DNA from: Nocardia jinanensis
GTDB lineage: Bacteria; Actinomycetota; Actinomycetes; Mycobacteriales; Mycobacteriaceae
DNA length: 64,000 bases
Assembly (NCBI RefSeq): GCF_014645735.1
Contig: NZ_BMMH01000018.1
Location: forward strand, 36,900 to 100,899
Direction: 5' to 3'
Shown piece by piece: positions 60,317 through 64,000 of this stretch. The notes under the pieces are model-generated. The model did no database searches and had not been told where the DNA came from. It worked only from the letters and a program-made list of their open reading frames with translations. The first letter of the stretch is position 1. Each line of letters opens with the position of its first letter. A program made the translations under genes and the position numbers.

Positions 60317-60697
60317 ATGGCGGATATGTCAGTTGATCTCGTCGCTGTCGAGCGGCGGCTCTGGTCGGGCCGGGCGAGTTTCGTCAGCGCCCAGACCACC
60401 GAGGGTCAGATCGGCATCATGCCCGGTCACGAGCCTCTTCTCGGCCAGCTGGTCGAGGGTGGCACGGTGACCATCGTCGATACCGACGGCACCCGGATCG
60501 TGGCCGCGGTGCACGGTGGGTTCTTCTCGGTCACCGCCGATACGGTGCGCGTATTGGCGGAGTCCGCCGAGTTCTCCACGGAGGTCGATATCGCGGCCGC
60601 GCGTCAGGTGCTGTCCGACGGCTCGGCTTCCGCGGAGGCGCAGCTCGCCGCACAGGGCCGGGTCCGCGCGGTGGAACAGGCCGAATCGGCGTCCTGA
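60317..60697 (+). CDS. atpC: ATP synthase subunit epsilon
   Basis: 126 residues. Beta-sandwich domain with QIGIMPGHEPLLGQLVEGG and AAVHGGFFSVTADTVRVLAESAE, then a short helical end (AARQVLSDGSASAEAQLAAQGRVRAVEQ), like the short mycobacterial epsilon. Six bases after atpD; last ATP synthase gene. Confidence 0.96.
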   Translation: MADMSVDLVAVERRLWSGRASFVSAQTTEGQIGIMPGHEPLLGQLVEGGTVTIVDTDGTRIVAAVHGGFFSVTADTVRVLAESAEFSTEVDIAAARQVLSDGSASAEAQLAAQGRVRAVEQAESAS

Positions 60698-60726
60698 TCT
60701 CCCCTCGGGGAACAACAGAATCATCT

Positions 60727-60768
60727 CGGCTCCGGCCGGCGGCGAATTTTCGTCGCCGGCCGGAGCCG
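60727..60768 (+). terminator. Terminator of the atp operon
   Basis: Long GC stem CGGCTCCGGCCGGCG.../...CGCCGGCCGGAGCCG around an AATTTTCGT loop, followed by TTTCG. Confidence 0.85.
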
Positions 60769-60945
60769 TTTCGCCGGTGCGCCGGTCACGCCGGCATTGC
60801 CGCCGGATGCCGCCGGGATCGATGACATCGCAATATCCGAGACATCCCCGTGCCATTTGTAAACTGGTTCGTGGTTGAATGGCGGCGGGTGCATCTGCCG
60901 GTCCGATCCGGCGGTCGCCTCGGATGAGCGAAGGGATGTGCAGCA

Positions 60946-61380
60946 TTGCAGACCGGGATGGTGTTACTGATCATTCTGGTGCTCGTGCTGGTCGCATTGG
61001 CTCTGGTTTCCAGTTATCGCCTGGTCATGTTGCGGCGCGGCGGCACCGCGGCCATCCTGCGCGTACTCCCGGCTCGCGGCGGCGAACGCTGGCGTCACGG
61101 TGTCATCCGCTACGACGAGGATCATCTCGTCTTCTACAAGCTGTCCAGCCTCAAGATCGGCGCCGATTCGGTGATCCACCGGCGCGGTATCGAGATCGGC
61201 GAACGGCGCGGTCCGCAGGGTGACGAGTTCGACATCATGACCGACGGGATCGCGGTCATCGGCGTGTCCGATCGCAACGGTGACTACGAGCTGGCCCTCG
61301 ACCGGGCGGCGCTCACCGCGTTCCTGTCCTGGGTCGAGTCGCGGCCCTCGGAGCGGGCCCGCCGGCTGCGCGGCCACTGA
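60946..61380 (+). CDS. DUF2550 membrane-anchored protein
   Basis: 144 residues from TTG, with AAGGGA upstream (ATG at 60958 also possible). A membrane helix (MVLLIILVLVLVALALVSSYRL) is followed by a compact cytoplasmic beta-rich domain (GERWRHGVIRYDEDHLVFYKLSSLKIG, IEIGERRGPQGDEFDIM). It matches the DUF2550 (Rv1312-like) proteins conserved directly after atpC in Mycobacteriales. Function unknown. Confidence 0.88.
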   Translation: MQTGMVLLIILVLVLVALALVSSYRLVMLRRGGTAAILRVLPARGGERWRHGVIRYDEDHLVFYKLSSLKIGADSVIHRRGIEIGERRGPQGDEFDIMTDGIAVIGVSDRNGDYELALDRAALTAFLSWVESRPSERARRLRGH

Positions 61381-61478
61381 GACCGCGTGTCCTGCTCCCG
61401 CGCCGGGAACGCTCTCGGCGCAATTGCGCATCCGCCGCAACCACGTCGCGGACGGTACGAGCGTTTAGGGTGGGTGCT

Positions 61479-62111
61479 GTGAGCGTGCACCTGACGCGGA
61501 TCTACACCCGCACCGGCGATGACGGGACCACCGGTCTCAGCGACTTCTCCCGGGTGCCGAAAACCGATCCGCGATTGGTCGCCTACGCGGACTGCGACGA
61601 GGCCAACGCCGCCCTCGGGGTCGCGATCGCTCTCGGCGGCCCGGATCCGGAATTGACAGCAGTCCTGCGTGGAGTCCAGAACGACCTGTTCGACGCGGGC
61701 GCGGATCTCTCGACCCCGGTGGTGGAGAACCCGAAGTATCCGCCGCTGCGGATCACGGCGGGCTATATCGAACGCCTGGAACAGTGGTGCGACCGGTTCA
61801 ATGCCGAACTGGCACCATTGAATTCGTTCATCCTGCCCGGCGGGACCCCGCTCGCCGCGCTACTGCACACCGCGCGCACGATCGTTCGGCGCGCCGAACG
61901 GTCGGCGTGGGCGGCTGTGGAGACCTATCCCGAGGACACCAGCGTTCTGCCTGCCAAGTACCTCAACCGGCTGTCGGACCTGCTGTTCATTCTCAGCCGG
62001 TACACCAATCCGGACGGCGATGTGCTCTGGCAGCCCGGTGGTGGCCGGGCGGATGGGGCCGCTGCGCCGGCTTCGGACGAAACCGGCGCCGGTTCTCCGT
62101 CCGAAAGCTGA
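61479..62111 (+). CDS. Cob(I)alamin adenosyltransferase (PduO type)
   Basis: 210 residues from GTG (61470 GTG possible). Motifs: RIYTRTGDDGTTGLSDFSRVPKTD (ATP binding), ADCDEANAALGVA, LNSFILPGGTPLAALLHTARTIVRRAER (active-site Arg and Glu) and LNRLSDLLFILSRY. Transfers adenosine from ATP to cob(I)alamin to make coenzyme B12. Sits between DUF2550 and murA as in mycobacteria. Confidence 0.94.
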   Translation: MSVHLTRIYTRTGDDGTTGLSDFSRVPKTDPRLVAYADCDEANAALGVAIALGGPDPELTAVLRGVQNDLFDAGADLSTPVVENPKYPPLRITAGYIERLEQWCDRFNAELAPLNSFILPGGTPLAALLHTARTIVRRAERSAWAAVETYPEDTSVLPAKYLNRLSDLLFILSRYTNPDGDVLWQPGGGRADGAAAPASDETGAGSPSES

Positions 62112-62265
62112 CGAATTCTGTCCCGACGGTGGAAACTGCTCCTGGCGATCGGGTCGAGGAGCCGCCGCGCTCGGCGGCTCGGCGTTGTCTCGACCGGCGG
62201 CGTGATGCGATCGCGGGCGCTCTATCCTTGCACTCACTGGTGCGCCGAATACTCGGAGAGGCGGC

Positions 62266-63525
62266 ATGGAACGGTTTTTGGTAACTGGCGGCAATCGGCT
62301 GGTCGGTGAGGTCTCGGTCGGAGGCGCCAAGAACAGCGTCCTGAAATTGATGGCCGCTGCTCTGCTCACCGAAGGCATGACCACCATCACGAACTGCCCG
62401 GATATTCTCGACGTCCCGTTGATGGGGGAGGTGCTGCGCGGTCTCGGTTGTGACGTCACGATCACCGGGGATGTGGTGACCATCGATACCCCCGCCGAAC
62501 CCAAGTACCACGCGGACTTCCCGGCGGTGACCCAGTTCCGCGCGTCGGTCTGTGTCCTCGGCCCGCTGATGGCCCGATGCAAACGTGCGGTGGTAGCGCT
62601 GCCGGGCGGCGACGCGATCGGCTCCCGGCCGCTCGATATGCACCAGGCCGGGCTACGGCTGCTCGGCGCGACGAGCGAGATCGAGCACGGATGCGTGGTC
62701 GCCCGGGCCGACGAGCTGCAGGGTGCGCGGATCCGCCTGGACTTCCCGTCGGTCGGCGCCACCGAGAACATCCTCATGGCCGCGGTCCTGGCGCAGGGGG
62801 AGACAGTGATCGACAACGCGGCCCGTGAACCGGACATCGTCGACCTGTGCACCATGCTCACCCAGATGGGTGCCCGTATCCACGGCGCGGGTACCTCGGT
62901 ACTCACCATCCACGGCGTGAAACGGCTGTCGCCGATCACACACCGGGTGATCGGCGACCGCATCGTCGCGGCCACCTGGGGTATCGCCGCCGCCATGACG
63001 ATGGGTGATGTGCGGGTGACCGGGGTGAATCCTCAGCATCTGGCCCTGGTCCTGGACAAACTGCGCTCGGCCGGCGCGCGGATCTCGTTCGAACCCGAGG
63101 GTTTCCGGGTGGTGCAGGCCGATCGCCCCCGCGCGGTGAACTTCTCCACCCTGCCGTTCCCCGGTTTCCCGACGGATCTGCAGCCGATGGCGATCGGCCT
63201 CGCGGCGATCGCGGACGGGACCTCGATGATCACCGAGAACGTCTTCGAAGCGCGCTTCCGTTTTGTGGAGGAGATGATCCGGCTCGGCGCCGACGCGCGG
63301 ACCGACGGTCATCACGCGGTAGTACGCGGTATCCCCCGATTGTCCAGCGCTCCGGTCTGGTCTTCGGATATCCGGGCCGGCGCCGGTCTGGTGCTGGCGG
63401 GCCTGGTCGCCGACGGGGTCACCGAAGTGCACGACGTTTTCCATATCGACCGCGGGTATCCGAACTTCGTGGAGAAACTCCAGGCGCTCGGAGCCGGCGT
63501 GGAACGGGTGGGAGTGGGAACTTGA
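62266..63525 (+). CDS. murA: UDP-GlcNAc enolpyruvyl transferase
   Basis: 419 residues with a GGAGAGG site. EPSP-synthase-like inside-out barrel: VGGAKNSVLKLMAAAL with the substrate-binding Lys-Asn, QFRASVCVLGPLMAR, and LPGGDAIGSRPLDMHQAGL. The last has Asp at the place of the catalytic Cys (Cys115 in E. coli). This change, also in M. tuberculosis, prevents covalent attack by fosfomycin. First committed step of peptidoglycan synthesis. Confidence 0.97.
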   Translation: MERFLVTGGNRLVGEVSVGGAKNSVLKLMAAALLTEGMTTITNCPDILDVPLMGEVLRGLGCDVTITGDVVTIDTPAEPKYHADFPAVTQFRASVCVLGPLMARCKRAVVALPGGDAIGSRPLDMHQAGLRLLGATSEIEHGCVVARADELQGARIRLDFPSVGATENILMAAVLAQGETVIDNAAREPDIVDLCTMLTQMGARIHGAGTSVLTIHGVKRLSPITHRVIGDRIVAATWGIAAAMTMGDVRVTGVNPQHLALVLDKLRSAGARISFEPEGFRVVQADRPRAVNFSTLPFPGFPTDLQPMAIGLAAIADGTSMITENVFEARFRFVEEMIRLGADARTDGHHAVVRGIPRLSSAPVWSSDIRAGAGLVLAGLVADGVTEVHDVFHIDRGYPNFVEKLQALGAGVERVGVGT

Positions 63526-63555
63526 CCGTTTCCAGCGGCCCGGTCCGGAAACGGT
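63525..63555 (+). terminator. Hairpin after murA
   Basis: Perfect 9-bp stem ACCGTTTCC/GGAAACGGT directly at the murA stop, without a U-run. Confidence 0.6.
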
Positions 63556-63595
63556 ATCGGAAGCAGTCGCTGAAAAGTCGCCTTGACCAGGCGAT

Positions 63596-63624
63596 TTGAC
63601 ATTGAATTAGATGCAACGTAACTT
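63596..63624 (+). promoter_or_regulatory. rRNA operon promoter
   Basis: TTGACA (63596-63601), exactly 17 bases, TAACTT (63619-63624): a near-consensus housekeeping promoter in an AT-richer stretch, transcribing toward the rRNA genes. Confidence 0.8.
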
Positions 63625-64000
63625 TATCCAAGTCAGAGCGACACGGACACCGACCCGGGGCCCGGAGCAAGGCGGAAACGCCGAGCCGGAGGGACCAGGG
63701 ATAACGAGGTAGGACGAGGAGCGCCTGGCGATCACACTGGCTCGACCGGGACGCCGATTTGCAATCGGGAAAACGGATGAGCTAAGCTTCAGAAGTTGCC
63801 TCACAAGATCGAATGGCTTAAAGGTCATGAGATAGTGGGTGCGTGTGTTCTTTGAGAACTCAATAGTGTGTTGATGAATGTCAGTGCCAAATATTTAATT
63901 TGGTTTCGGTTCTTCATACCCCCGTGTGGAGGATCGAACATTTAAGTCAGCTAAATTCCAGCTGGCGATTTGTTTTGCTAGGTTTTCGGACTCTAGTTTG
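63625..64000 (+). other. 16S rRNA precursor leader
   Basis: Non-coding, AT-richer toward the right. It contains TTCTTTGAGAACTCAATAGT (63848-63867), a sequence typical of the leader and spacer regions of Nocardia-type rRNA operons and involved in precursor processing. The mature 16S start is not reached, so the gene itself lies beyond the edge. Confidence 0.75.
63759..63788 (+). promoter_or_regulatory. Possible second rRNA promoter
   Basis: TTGCAA (63759-63764), 18 bases, TAAGCT (63783-63788). Weaker match than the upstream promoter. Confidence 0.4.

Overview
The window is high-GC, GC3-biased actinobacterial chromosome. It most likely comes from Nocardia or a close relative in the Mycobacteriales. 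The support is gene order: argS-lysA-hom-thrC-thrB-rho-rpmE-prfA-prmC-tsaC-wecA-atpIBEFHAGDC-DUF2550-cobO-murA-rrn runs in the same order as in M. tuberculosis from argS to the rRNA operon. F420-type (Ddn-like) enzymes, EspG/WXG100 proteins and a MurA with Asp in place of the catalytic Cys agree with this. Separate b and delta ATP synthase subunits argue against Mycobacterium itself.

Region 1 (1-25.6 kb) is an accessory type VII secretion / polymorphic-toxin locus. It opens inside a giant reading frame (more than 5,280 codons, 5' end outside the window). That frame is built from tandem papain-fold (Tox-PL, glutamine-deamidase-like) modules. Seven keep a Cys/His/Gln catalytic set; eleven related copies have lost it and mostly follow an intact one. 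A small gene with an excellent ribosome-binding site (489-1013) lies inside the giant frame in another reading frame. It is homologous to the gene directly after the giant gene (15898-16443). Both resemble Imm35/YrhB-type immunity proteins. Next come a CpnT-like protein with 28 Gly-Asp-Arg heptads and a left-handed beta-helix tail, a WXG100 protein, a YbaB/EspL-like protein, a 905-residue WXG protein with Gly-Ser repeats, and two EspG-type chaperones. No ESX membrane or ATPase gene is present, so secretion would need a machine encoded elsewhere.

Region 2 (25.6-38.5 kb) is mixed: enoyl-CoA hydratase, an Hsp70/actin-fold membrane protein, a MarR regulator, tRNA-Cys, a Tat-exported phosphoesterase, a MetE-like protein, a glycosyltransferase, a Ddn-like enzyme, a decayed small gene, an HTH-less TPR protein, a FAD monooxygenase behind two palindromic operators, tRNA-Arg and a DUF3105/DUF305 pair.

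Region 3 (38.6-64 kb) is the conserved housekeeping block: aspartate-family amino acids, termination and translation factors, cell-envelope sugar transfer, the complete F1Fo ATP synthase operon, cobalamin adenosylation, MurA, and the promoter and leader of an rRNA operon whose 16S gene starts just past the right edge. A palindromic repeat family flanks prfA, and a palindrome sits at the head of the atp operon.
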